Assembly (NCBI RefSeq): GCF_023701695.1
Contig: NZ_JAJOZC010000001.1
Location: 6,261,894-6,325,893 of the forward strand
Length of the DNA: 64,000 nucleotides
Reading direction: 5' to 3'
Source: Streptomyces sp. RKAG290
GTDB lineage: Bacteria > Actinomycetota > Actinomycetes > Streptomycetales > Streptomycetaceae
Shown here: one piece after another, positions 10,435 to 19,141 of the stretch
Layout of the letters: each line of letters begins with the position of its first letter
Position numbering within the stretch: position 1 is the first letter of the stretch
Position numbers and translations under genes: made by a program
The notes under the pieces: generated by a model
The model's database searches: none
What the model saw: only the letters and a program-made list of their open reading frames with translations
Told to the model about the DNA's origin: nothing

Positions 10435-11799
10435 TTGATCCGTGAGCACCAGGTACTGAACCCGGCGACGGAGGAACTCCTCGCCACCGTGCCCGCCACC
10501 ACCGCCCAGGAGGTGGACACCGCCGTCACCCGGGCCGCGGCCGCCCAGCTCACCTGGGCGGCGCTCGCCCCCGCCGACCGGGCCCGGCTGCTGCGACGGT
10601 TCGCCGTCGCCGTGGACGAGCGCAACGAGGAACTGGCCCGGCTCGAGGTCCGCGAGGCGGGACACACGATCGGCAACGCGCGCTGGGAGGCGGGCAACGT
10701 CCGCGATCTGCTGGACTTCGCCGCCGGGGGAGTGGAGCGGCTGAGCGGCCGGCAGATCCCGGTACCCGGCGGCATCGACATCACCCTGCTCGAACCCCTC
10801 GGCGTCATCGGCGTGATCGCCCCCTGGAACTTCCCCCTGCCGATCGCCGCCTGGGGCCTCGCCCCCGCCCTCGCCGCGGGCAACGCCGTCGTCCTCAAGC
10901 CCGCCGAGACCACCCCGCTGACCGCGCTGCGGCTCGCGGAACTGGCCCTGGAGGCAGGCCTGCCCGAACACCTCCTCCAGGTGCTGCCCGGCGCGGGCGA
11001 CGAGGCGGGCAACGCCCTGGTGGAACACCCGGGCGTCGCCAAGATCGTCTTCACCGGCTCCACCCGGGTCGGCAAGCAGATCATGGCCAGGTGCGCCGAG
11101 CGCGTGAAGCGGGTCACCCTCGAACTCGGCGGCAAGAGCCCCAACATCGTCTTCGCCGACGCCGACATCGAAGCCGCAGCGGCCGCCGCCCCCATGTCCT
11201 TCCTGGACAACGCGGGCCAGGACTGCTGCGCCCGCACCCGGATCCTCGTCCAGCGCTCCGCGTACGACCGCTTCCTGGAGCTCCTCGCCCCGGCCGTCGC
11301 CGCCGTCGTGGTCGGCGACCCGTCCGACGAGAAGACGCAGATGGGCCCGCTCATCTCGCGCGCCCAGCGGGACCGGGTGCGCGGTTACGTCCCCGAGGGC
11401 GCGGCCGCGATCCGGGGCAGCGCGCCCGAGGGCCCCGGCTTCTGGTTCCCGCCGACCGTCCTCACCGACGCCCGGCCGGACTCACCCGTCGCCACCGAGG
11501 AGGTGTTCGGGCCGGTCGCGGTCGTGCTGCCCTTCGACGACGAGGCGGACGCGGTCCGGCTCGCCAACGCCACCGATTACGGGCTCGCCGGCTCCCTCTG
11601 GACCCGCGACGTGGGCCGCGCGCTGCGGGTCTCGCAGGCCGTCCGGGCGGGGAACCTCTCCGTCAACTCCCACTCCGCGGTCCGCTACTGGACCCCGTTC
11701 GGCGGCTTCAAGCAGTCCGGCCTCGGCCGGGAACTCGGCCCCGACGCCCTCACCGCCTTCACCGAAACCAAGAACGTCTTCCTCAGTACGGAGGCCTGA
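10435..11799 (+). CDS. NAD(P)-dependent aldehyde dehydrogenase
   Basis: An aldehyde dehydrogenase of about 454 residues. It probably oxidises the gamma-glutamyl aldehyde intermediate to the acid in the amine pathway. Motifs seen are the cofactor-binding PWNFPLP, FTGSTRVGKQI, the general-base glutamate in LELGGKSPNIVF, the catalytic cysteine in NAGQDCCARTR, and the EEVFGPV loop. The preferred start is TTG at 10435 because GAGGA at 10425-10429 sits 5 bases upstream. A GTG at 10423 overlapping the ligase stop would add four residues but has no ribosome-binding site. It is slightly short at the N-terminus compared with 470-500-residue relatives. It lies in an operon with the ligase and SDR gene. 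Confidence 0.88.
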   Translation: MIREHQVLNPATEELLATVPATTAQEVDTAVTRAAAAQLTWAALAPADRARLLRRFAVAVDERNEELARLEVREAGHTIGNARWEAGNVRDLLDFAAGGVERLSGRQIPVPGGIDITLLEPLGVIGVIAPWNFPLPIAAWGLAPALAAGNAVVLKPAETTPLTALRLAELALEAGLPEHLLQVLPGAGDEAGNALVEHPGVAKIVFTGSTRVGKQIMARCAERVKRVTLELGGKSPNIVFADADIEAAAAAAPMSFLDNAGQDCCARTRILVQRSAYDRFLELLAPAVAAVVVGDPSDEKTQMGPLISRAQRDRVRGYVPEGAAAIRGSAPEGPGFWFPPTVLTDARPDSPVATEEVFGPVAVVLPFDDEADAVRLANATDYGLAGSLWTRDVGRALRVSQAVRAGNLSVNSHSAVRYWTPFGGFKQSGLGRELGPDALTAFTETKNVFLSTEA

Positions 11800-11805
11800 A
11801 CCGGT

Positions 11806-12593
11806 ATGACCACGGACACCGAGAACATCTGCCGCCGCCTCGTCGGCCGCACCGCCGTCATCACCGGCGCCGGCAGCGGCATCGGCCTCGCCACCGCCCA
11901 CCGGCTCGCCTCCGAGGGGCCAGGGTGGTCTGCGGCGACATCGACGCGACCGCGGGCAAGGCGGCCGCGGAGGCGGTCGGCGGCACCTTCGTACAGGTCG
12001 ACGTCACCGATCCCGGCCAGGTCGAGGCACTGTTCAGGACGGCGGACGACACCTACGGCTCCGTCGACATCGCCTTCAACAACGCCGGCATCTCGCCGCC
12101 CGACGACGACTCGATCCTCACCACCGGGCTCGAGGCCTGGAAGCGCGTCCAGGACGTCAACCTCACCTCCGTCTACCTCTGCTGCAAGGCGGCCCTGCCC
12201 TACATGCGGCGCCAGGGACGCGGCTCCATCATCAACACCGCCTCGTTCGTGGCCAGGATGGGTGCGGCGACCTCCCAGATCTCCTACACCGCCTCCAAGG
12301 GCGGGGTACTCGCGATGACCCGCGAACTGGGCGTCCAGTTCGCCCGCGAGGGCATCCGGGTCAACGCGCTGTGCCCGGGGCCGGTCAACACCCCCCTGCT
12401 CCAGGAGCTGTTCGCCAAGGACCCGGAGCGCGCGGCCCGCAGGCTGGTGCACATCCCGCTCGGCCGGTTCGCCGAGGCGACCGAGATCGCGGCCGCCGTC
12501 GCCTTCCTGGCGAGCGACGACTCCTCCTTCGTCAACGCCACCGACTTCCTGGTCGACGGCGGCATCTCCGGCGCTTACGTCACGCCCCTGTAG
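11806..12593 (+). CDS. SDR-family oxidoreductase, frame-disrupted at 11916-11919
   Basis: A short-chain dehydrogenase/reductase of about 262 residues when repaired. The N-terminus has the Rossmann TGxxxGxG motif as TGAGSGIGLA. The catalytic part is in the next frame: NNAGIS, the serine in IINTASFVA, the YxxxK in ISYTASKGG, and the ending NATDFLVDGGISG. One added G in the GGGG run at 11916-11919 changes the broken frame to EGARVVCGDID and joins the halves perfectly. In the pathway it would interconvert an alcohol and an aldehyde on the gamma-glutamyl substrate. The gene begins 6 bases after the aldehyde dehydrogenase stop. The break is probably a sequence error. Confidence 0.8.
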
Positions 12594-12627
12594 GGGCGGC
12601 ACGCGGGCCGGAACCTACAGTGGGGCG

Positions 12628-13572
12628 ATGAGCAACGCGACACCGCCCGGCTGGTACCCGGACACGGCCGCGCCGGGCAGTGAGCGGTGGTGGGACGGTT
12701 CGGCGTGGACCGCCCACACCCGCCCGTACCCTGCCGCGAAGCAGCAATCGGTTCCCGCGCGGCCTGTCCCGACCGCCGCACCCGGTCAGGGCAGCGGCGG
12801 CGGAGGCGGCAGGGTCGTCGCGCTCGTGGTGGCCGGCGCGCTGGTCGTCGGCGCGGCCGTGACCGGGGCCGTGCTGCTCGGCAGGGACGACGACGGGACG
12901 CGGCCGCAGGCCCGGCGCAGTTCCGCCCCCTCGCATGCGCGGACCGGCACCGGCGCCGCTCCCGGCGACAGCCCCTCGCCGGACGGCTCACCGGACGACA
13001 GCGACCCCACGGTGCTCGTGGACCAGCTCAACGGCATCACCCTGCCGATTCCCGACGGCTGGGAGAAGTCCGACAGCACCGTGGACGAGCTGCTCACGAT
13101 GCGCACCGCCGACTCCTACAGCTGCCCCGGCAGCTCCTCCGCCTTCTGCTACCACGGCACGGTGACCACCCGCACGCCGAACGGCGCCGACGCCACCTCC
13201 GCGGAGAAGCTCGCCGAGCAGGACATCGAAGCCGCCGCGAAGAGGGCGTACGACGAGAACACCGTCGGCGAGCGGATCCACGGCGGCATCACGTCCCACA
13301 CGCAGCTCGCCGCCGCCTCGGTGAGCGTGGCGGGACGCACCGGCTACCTGGTGCGCTGGCGGGTGGCGACCGGCAAGGGCCCCGGCGGCTACGTGCAGTC
13401 GCTCGTCTTCCCCTCGGCCGTCGGCAGCGAGTCGCTCGTCGTCGTGCGCTACGCCTTCGACGCCGGTCCCGACGGCCCCCCGCTCTCCCTCATGGACACC
13501 CTCACCAAGGGCATCCGGCCGATCGGCGACAGCGGAACGAGCGGCGGCGTCGGCAGCTCCGTCGCCCCCTGA
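12628..13572 (+). CDS. DUF2510 domain-containing membrane-anchored protein
   Basis: A 314-residue protein of unknown role. Residues 6-32 contain the DUF2510 tryptophan motif (PGWYPD...ERWWDGSAWTAHTRP), a short cytoplasmic domain common in actinomycetes. One transmembrane segment follows at about 66-90 (VVALVVAGALVVGAAV). The remaining 220 residues are predicted to be outside: a serine/proline/threonine-rich stretch, then a folded domain beginning GITLPIPDGWEKSD. The gene appears to be leaderless: TACAGT at 12616-12621 is spaced as a -10 box for a transcript starting at the ATG. Function cannot be assigned; such proteins are often tied to envelope or secretion processes. Confidence 0.8.
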   Translation: MSNATPPGWYPDTAAPGSERWWDGSAWTAHTRPYPAAKQQSVPARPVPTAAPGQGSGGGGGRVVALVVAGALVVGAAVTGAVLLGRDDDGTRPQARRSSAPSHARTGTGAAPGDSPSPDGSPDDSDPTVLVDQLNGITLPIPDGWEKSDSTVDELLTMRTADSYSCPGSSSAFCYHGTVTTRTPNGADATSAEKLAEQDIEAAAKRAYDENTVGERIHGGITSHTQLAAASVSVAGRTGYLVRWRVATGKGPGGYVQSLVFPSAVGSESLVVVRYAFDAGPDGPPLSLMDTLTKGIRPIGDSGTSGGVGSSVAP

Positions 13573-13583
13573 CGCCGTCCCGC

Positions 13584-14785
13584 TCAGAGGAAGGTGCGGC
13601 CCTCACCCCGGTACGTCGGCACGGTCGCCGTCACCCGGTCCCCCTCGATCAGCTGCAGTTCGTCGAACCGCTCGCACAGCTCACCGGCCTTCGCGTGCCG
13701 GAACCACACCTTGTCGCCGATCAGCAGATCGTCGGCCGGCGCGCCGATCAGCGGGGTCTGCACCTCGCCGGGGCCCTCCTGCGGGTCGTAACGCAGCCCC
13801 TCCGGCAGGTACGGGACCGGCAGCCGGTCCGGACCGGCCGCCCCGGACGCCGGGTAGCCGCCACCGAGCACCGTCACCACGCCCACCCCGGGCCGGCGCA
13901 CCACGGGCTGTGCGAACAGCGCGGCCGGACGGGCCGTGAACGAGGTGTAGTTGTCGAACAGCCGCGGTACGTAGAGCCCCGAACCGGCCGCGATCTCGGT
14001 CACCGACTCCTCCGCCGCGGTGTGCTGGACACTGCCGGTGCCGCCCCCGTTCACGAACTCCAGGTCCGGCGCCACGGCCCGCACCGCCCGCACCACCTCG
14101 GCCCGGCGGGCCGCCAGTTCGCGGCGCCCCGCGGCCTGCATCAGCCGGATCGCCCGGGAGCGCAGCGGCCGCCCCGCCACCGAGTCACCGACCCCGGCGA
14201 TGTGGCCCTCGTACGCCATCAGCCCCACCAGCCGGAAGCCGGGCCTGCGGGCCACCGACCGTGCCAGCTCGGCCAGCTGGGCGGGGAGCGCAGCGGCGAG
14301 CGCAGTGCCCCGATCCTGACCCGGCCGCCGAGCAGCTGCAGCGAGGTGTCCAGCTCCAGACAGACCCGGATCTCCTCCGTGCCCCCGGCCCGCGCCGCGT
14401 CGATCAGTTCCAGCTGCGCGTGGTCGTCCACCATCACCGTCACGGCGGCGGCCAGTTTCGGGTCGGCGGCCAGCTCCGCGAAGGCGGACCGGTCGGCCGA
14501 CGGATAGGCCAGCAGCACGTCCTCGAATCCGGCGCGGGCCAGCCACAGCGACTCCGCCAGCGTGAACGACATGATCCCGGCGAACCCGGGCCGTGCGAGC
14601 ACCCGCTCCAGCAGGGCGCGGCAGCGCACCGATTTGCTCGCCACCCGGACGGGCTTCCCGGCCGCACGGCGCACCAGGTCGTCGGCGTTGGCGTCGAACG
14701 CGTCCAGATCGACGACGGCGATCGGGGCATCGAGGTGGGCGGTGGCCCGGTTGTAACGGGTCCGGTCAGCGGCGCGGGCAGTCAT
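13584..14785 (-). CDS. Alanine racemase-like / amino acid deaminase (PLP), frame-disrupted near 14282
   Basis: A fold-type III PLP enzyme of about 400 residues related to alanine racemase N-terminal and D-threonine aldolase-like proteins. The PLP lysine is in RVASKSVRC near residue 50, preceded by AVVDLDAFDANADDL. Later motifs include GLMAYEGHIAGVGD, EFVNGGGTGSVQHTAAE and the metal-site-like DKVWFRHAKAGELCERF. The two halves lie in different frames: the 5' frame runs to 14219 while the true continuation reads AQLAELARSVARRPG. Adding one G (minus strand) next to 14282 joins them. The substrate (D-amino acid or beta-hydroxy amino acid) is unclear. It is convergent with the DUF2510 gene, 11 bases apart. 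Confidence 0.75.
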
Positions 14786-14884
14786 GGCCGCAGCTTGCCA
14801 GACACCTGTACCGCTGGGTAGGGGACGATCTGCGCAGATCGTCCGGGGTGCGGCGACCCGCTCCCACCGGGGCGCGCCAACCCG

Positions 14885-14890
14885 TAGAGT
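14885..14890 (+). promoter_or_regulatory. TAGAGT -10 box for the proline-rich membrane protein
   Basis: TAGAGT matches the Streptomyces vegetative -10 and is overlapped by a perfect palindrome GTGACGTCAC (14889-14898). It supports a gene start at 14964 rather than at the in-frame GTG at 15166. Confidence 0.45.
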
Positions 14891-14963
14891 GACGTCACGC
14901 GGCGAGCAACGAGCCTGCCTGTGGCGGCCATCCGCGTGCGGTACGGAACGGACCAGGGGGCGG

Positions 14964-16230
14964 ATGAGTACCGAGGCGCAGCGCGCTCCTCTCCCGCCAC
15001 GCCCGTCCAGCCCGCCGGACAGTCACGCAACCACCCCTCAAGGCCCCACCGGCCCCGCTGAAGCCACCGCGGGGGCCCGGCAGCTGCCGCGGGAGGGCCT
15101 GCCCCCGTAGTACCCCCGCCCCCGCCGCACCCCCGGCCCCCGTAGCCCCCGCCGCCGGACCCGCTGTGCCCCCCGTCCCCGACGAACCGCCTGCCGCGCC
15201 GACCCCCGCGGAGACGACCACCCGGCTCCGTCCCGTACCCCCGGCACCGGCACCGGACCGTCCGACAGGGGCCTTCGCAGCCCCGGCGTTCCCGCCGCGC
15301 CCCGCCGGGCCGCCCCCGGCCACCCGGCGCCGGCCGGTGGGCGCCGTGGAGCTCGGCGGACCGCCCCCACTGCCCGGCAGCCCCGTCGCTCCGCCCGGGT
15401 ACCGCCCGCCGTACGTCCACCCCCCGGCCGAGACGCCCGCCGAGACCACCACCAGGCTGCGCCCGGTAAGGACCCGGCACCCGTTCAGGACCGCGGCCGC
15501 CGCGGTCTGTGTCGTACTCGGACTCGGGCTGATCGGCGGGGCCGCCACCGGCAGCTGGCTCATCAGCGACTCCTCGGCCGACCCGGCTGCCCACAGCGCC
15601 TACACCGTGGGCCGGACCGCATGGCACAGCATTCCCGTGGACACCCTCTTCCCGCGCACCCTCAAGGGGGACGGCGCGGGACCGGGCGGCGCCGACCGGA
15701 TCTGGACCAGGCTCGCCGTCGCCCCGGACAGCGGCTGCACGCCCGCCCTGGACCCGCTGCTACTCAAGACGCTCCGTCCGGTCGGCTGCACGCGTCTGCT
15801 GCGCGCCACCTACACCGACGCGACGTCCAGCAGCGTCACCACGGTGGGAATGGTCTTCACCGAGGGCGACACGGCGGCCATGCGGGCGCTGGCCACCCGG
15901 TTCACCGACCAGCACCTCGACATACGCACCGACCTGATGCCCCGCGCCTACGCCGTCCCGAGCAGCCCCGCCGCCGGATTCGGCGACAAGCAGCGAGCCA
16001 GCTGGACCGTGCACGTCCTGACCGAGGTGCCCGTCGTCATGTTCGCGGTCTCCGGATTCGCCGACGGACGGACGGTCACCGACCCGCAGCCGGCCGCCAA
16101 GGCCATGGCGGTGACCGCCACGACCGCCGCCGCCCAGGCCGGACTCGGCCACGAGGCCAAGGGACTGGCCGACCGGGTCGAGCGCGGCCTGCGCGCGGAC
16201 GTCACCGATCTCACGGAGAAGCCGGAGTGA
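14964..16230 (+). CDS. Proline-rich single-pass membrane protein, N-terminal frame uncertain
   Basis: A protein of unknown role translated with the mycosin gene. The clear part (from 15166) has a Pro/Ala-rich cytoplasmic region, a transmembrane helix near 15490-15550 (AAAAVCVVLGLGLIGGAATG), and an outside domain of about 220 residues. AETTTRLRPV occurs twice in the proline-rich region (from about 15208 and 15438). An ATG at 14964 behind AGGGGGCGG opens a similar-composition frame (MSTEAQRAPLPPRP...) that stops at 15108-15110 and is out of register. One extra or two missing G/C bases between about 15095 and 15140 would join them, so the real protein is probably about 420 residues. If the break is real, translation would start at 15166 (354 residues). 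The 3' end overlaps the protease start by 4 bases. Confidence 0.65.
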
Positions 16231-17420
16231 CCCCCCGAGCCCGCCGACGCCGCGTCCTCGGCGCGGTCTGCGCCGCCACGGCTTTCGTCCTGCTGCCCGC
16301 GTCGCCGGCCCGTGCGGACACGATCCGCGCCCAGCAGTGGGGCCTGGACGCGCTCCACACCGAGACCGCGTGGCAGACCACCCGGGGCAAGGGGATCACC
16401 GTCGCCGTCGTCGACACGGGCGTCGACGGCAGCCTGCCCGACCTGGCCGGCCAGGTGCTGCAAGGCAAGGACATGATCGGCTTCGGTGCCGGGCGTGGTG
16501 ACCGGTCCTGGGCCCGGCACGGCACCGCGATGGCCGGGATCATCGCCGGCCGGGGCCACGGCACCGGACGCGAGGACGGGGTGCTCGGCATCGCACCGGA
16601 GGCGAAGATCCTCCCGGTCCGGGTCATTCTGGAGGCGACCGACCCGTCCCGCTCCAAGGCCCGCAAGTCCCGGGCCACCGCCCTCGCCGACGGAATCCGC
16701 TGGGCCGCCGACCACGGCGCGGACGTCATCAACCTCTCCCTGGGCGACGACAGCGAGTCGGCACACCCGGAGCCCGGCGAGGACGCCGCCGTGCAGTACG
16801 CCCTCAAGAAGGGTGCGGTCGTCGTCGCGTCGGCGGGCAACGGGGGCGAGAAGGGCGACCACGTCTCGTACCCCGCGGCCTATCCCGGTGTGATCGCGGC
16901 CGCCGCCGTCGACCGCTACGGCACCCACGCCTCTTTCTCCACCCGCCACTGGTACACCAGCGTGAGCGCCCCGGGGGACGGCATCGTCGTCCCCGCCCCC
17001 GACGGCCAGTACTACGTGGAATGGGGCACTTCCGCGGCCGCCGCGTTCGTCTCCGGGGCGGTCGCCCTGGTCCGTGCCGCCCACCCCGGCCTCCCGCCCG
17101 CCCAGATCAAGAAGCTCCTGACGGACACCGCGCGCAATTCCCCGTCGGCGGGCCGGGACGACGCCCGGGGCTACGGCCTGGTCGACCCGGCCGCGGCCAT
17201 CAAGGCGGGCGGCAAGCTCCGCCCCGCCGGCCTGCGCGCGGACGCGGGCGCCGCCGGCTACCGCAAGCAGTACTTCGGCACCGGCCCCACCCCGCCCCGC
17301 AAGGACGACGGCCCCGCAGGCTGGCTCGCCCCGGCGGCGGGCGGCCTCGGCGCCGTCCTGCTGGCCCTCGCCGTGGTGCTGTGGCGCGGCCGCGGCCGGA
17401 CGGCCGGCCCCCGCCGTTGA
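16227..17420 (+). CDS. Type VII secretion-associated subtilisin-like protease (mycosin-like)
   Basis: A 397-residue S8 serine protease with mycosin architecture. It has a signal peptide (residues 1-30, ending SPARA), then the catalytic triad Asp in VAVVDTGVDG, His in RHGTAMAGIIAG and Ser in WGTSAAAAFVSG. The oxyanion region is VVASAGNGG, and a proline-rich linker leads to a C-terminal anchor WLAPAAGGLGAVLLALAVVL followed by arginines. Mycosins act outside the membrane with ESX/type VII secretion systems. No ESX core genes lie here, so this is an orphan copy paired with the proline-rich membrane protein, whose stop overlaps its GTG start (GTGA). Confidence 0.88.
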   Translation: MTPRARRRRVLGAVCAATAFVLLPASPARADTIRAQQWGLDALHTETAWQTTRGKGITVAVVDTGVDGSLPDLAGQVLQGKDMIGFGAGRGDRSWARHGTAMAGIIAGRGHGTGREDGVLGIAPEAKILPVRVILEATDPSRSKARKSRATALADGIRWAADHGADVINLSLGDDSESAHPEPGEDAAVQYALKKGAVVVASAGNGGEKGDHVSYPAAYPGVIAAAAVDRYGTHASFSTRHWYTSVSAPGDGIVVPAPDGQYYVEWGTSAAAAFVSGAVALVRAAHPGLPPAQIKKLLTDTARNSPSAGRDDARGYGLVDPAAAIKAGGKLRPAGLRADAGAAGYRKQYFGTGPTPPRKDDGPAGWLAPAAGGLGAVLLALAVVLWRGRGRTAGPRR

Positions 17421-17529
17421 GGGGTCCGTGCGTACACGCGCGGACGCGGTCACGCTGAACCGGCCGATGGGAACGGGCTGAGCCCGCCCTGTGGGCCGGA
17501 GGGGAATTCCCAGGTACTACGCTCGCCCT

Positions 17530-18258
17530 GTGGCGCAGAAGAACATTCCGGACTCCGGGTACTCCGACGACGACGGCACGGCCGACCCCGCTCTGACCGC
17601 GGCGCTCGCCGCCTGGGCCGAGGACCGCAAGGCCGTCGGCCCGGTGCTCGAAGCGCTCAAGGGGGCCCGTCTGCTGGTTCCCGTGGTGGCCGTCCTCGGT
17701 GAGGTCGAGGAGGACGGGAACGGGCTGCGCCGCGAGAAGACGAGCGACATGGCCGTGCCCACCCTGCAGGCCGGTGGCCGCCGCGCGCTGCCCGCCTTCA
17801 CCTCCACCGCCGCACTGGCCCGCTGGGACCCGCAGGCCCGCCCCGTCGCCGTACCCCTGCACCAGGCACTGCAGGCCGCCGCGCACGAGAAGGCGGACAC
17901 GGTGGTGCTCGACCTCGCGGGGCCGGTGGCCTTCGAACTGACCGGTTCCGCCCTGCTGGCCCTCGCCGAGGGCCGCACCAGCGCAGACCCGCTGGACGAC
18001 CCCGCCGTCACCTCGGCGGTACGGGACGCCGTCGCCGCCGAACCCGCGGTGCTCCGCGCCCACCTCGGGCCGGGCCGCGCCGACGGCACCCTCGCCCTGG
18101 TGCTGGCGGCGGACGCCGACCCCGCGGCGGCGGCCCGCCGGGTCGCGCAGTCGCTGGCGGCCGACGACGTGCTGCGGGCCCGGCTGGTCCGCGGCCTGGA
18201 CCTGGCGCTGCTCCCGGCCGACGCGACCACGCCTGCGGACGCGCTCTTCACACGCTGA
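17530..18258 (+). CDS. SseB-family protein
   Basis: A 242-residue protein resembling the SseB N-terminal domain family (LLVPVVAVLGEVEED, then KTSDMAVPTLQ and the ALPAFTSTAALARWDP motif). Many actinomycete relatives are cytoplasmic and uncharacterised. The C-terminal part is a second alpha/beta domain with VLRAHLGPGRADGTLALVL. The GTG at 17530 is supported by TACGCT at 17518-17523, spaced for a leaderless transcript, and by convergence on the family N-terminus. A strong bidirectional terminator follows. Confidence 0.8.
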   Translation: MAQKNIPDSGYSDDDGTADPALTAALAAWAEDRKAVGPVLEALKGARLLVPVVAVLGEVEEDGNGLRREKTSDMAVPTLQAGGRRALPAFTSTAALARWDPQARPVAVPLHQALQAAAHEKADTVVLDLAGPVAFELTGSALLALAEGRTSADPLDDPAVTSAVRDAVAAEPAVLRAHLGPGRADGTLALVLAADADPAAAARRVAQSLAADDVLRARLVRGLDLALLPADATTPADALFTR

Positions 18259-18326
18259 TCGCCCGACGGACCCCACGGGCGCGACGCCTCGAACCTCGGC
18301 AGACCCGGCGCGGAGCCCCGCACGCC

Positions 18327-18358
18327 GTGAGCCCCCGCCCGGCAAGGCGGGGGCTCAC
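18327..18358. terminator. Bidirectional hairpin between SseB-like and DUF1844 genes
   Basis: A perfect 13-bp inverted repeat (18327-18339 and 18346-18358) with a 6-base loop lies between two convergent genes and can serve both. Confidence 0.75.
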
Positions 18359-18392
18359 GTAGGTAAGAGGGGCGGGGAAGGGATGCCGGCGC

Positions 18393-18755
18393 TCAGCCGA
18401 AGACGGGGCCGGTGTACTTCTCGCCCGGGCCCTGGCCCGGCTCGTCCGGCACGAGCGAGGCCTCGCGGAACGCGAGCTGCAGCGACTTCAGACCGTCACG
18501 CAGCGGAGCCGCGTGGAAGGAGCTGATCTCGGTGGTGCTCGCGTCCAGCAGGCCGGCCAGTGCGTGCACCAGCTTGCGCGCCTCGTCGAGGTCCTTGTGC
18601 GCGTCGCCGTCCTCGGTCAGCCCGAGTTTCACGGCGGCGGCGCTCATCAGATTGACCGCGACCGTCACGATCACCTCGACCGCTGGCACCTCCGCGATGT
18701 CGCGGGCCATGTCGTCGAAGCCGGGGGAACTGCTGCTGGGGGTCGCGTCACTCAT
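18393..18755 (-). CDS. DUF1844 domain-containing protein
   Basis: A 120-residue conserved actinobacterial protein. The DUF1844 core is recognisable as VTVAVNLMSAAAVKLGLTEDG, then the KDLDEARKLVHALAGLLDAS helix and SLQLAFREAS near the end. The family is helical, small and usually found beside infC, as here, where it is divergent from the infC leader. Its function is unknown. A -10-like TATCGT (minus strand, 18768-18763) stands just before the ATG, so the message may be nearly leaderless. Confidence 0.85.
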   Translation of the reverse strand: MSDATPSSSSPGFDDMARDIAEVPAVEVIVTVAVNLMSAAAVKLGLTEDGDAHKDLDEARKLVHALAGLLDASTTEISSFHAAPLRDGLKSLQLAFREASLVPDEPGQGPGEKYTGPVFG

Positions 18756-19141
18756 GCGCCATACGATAGGCCCACGCCCGCACCGTCCCGCCTGCGGGAG
18801 TGGCCGCGGCCGCCGGTTAGCGCCCGCCCGGCCGAGCTGCTAACCTTGTGTAACGACCGGCTGGGCATCTATGTGCCCGGCCCGCAAGTGGAGGCTCCGA
18901 TCTCCCACCTGGCCGTCCCCCGGACGGCGGGTCACCGGTCAGGCAGCGCCCATCGTTCCGTACGGACGATGGAGCTGTCCGATGCGCCCCGCGGTTGACC
19001 GCGGCGGTGTTCCGGTTGTTCAGGAGCCCCGCCTGTGTCCCGTCCGGGGCATTTTTTTATGACTCGGTGCGGTTGGTCTGTCGAAACAGACGTTACGTGG
19101 CTGTCCGCCAGGCGGCCGCGTGGTGCTACCGAGGAGGATCC
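18756..19141 (+). promoter_or_regulatory. infC leader region (386 bases, no protein gene)
   Basis: This stretch has no protein gene I can support. TAACCT at 18841-18846 is a possible -10 for infC, which would give a leader of about 290 nucleotides. The leader contains several hairpins, including a nearly symmetrical one around 18950-18970, and ends with the U-tract terminator at 19026-19058 and GAGGAGG at 19131-19137. The layout is that of a regulated ribosomal-protein/IF3 leader. Confidence 0.6.
19026..19058 (+). terminator. Intrinsic terminator/attenuator in the infC leader
   Basis: GCCCCG (19026-19031) pairs with CGGGGC (19045-19050), followed by seven T residues at 19052-19058. A true U tract is very unusual in this GC-rich genome, and it stands 84 bases before the infC start, so premature termination is likely regulated. 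Confidence 0.65.

Noticed and set aside
15948..17453. 501-codon minus-strand frame opposite the mycosin gene
   Set aside because: It is a shadow of high-GC third positions; no family motif, no ribosome-binding site, and the plus strand has an intact protease.
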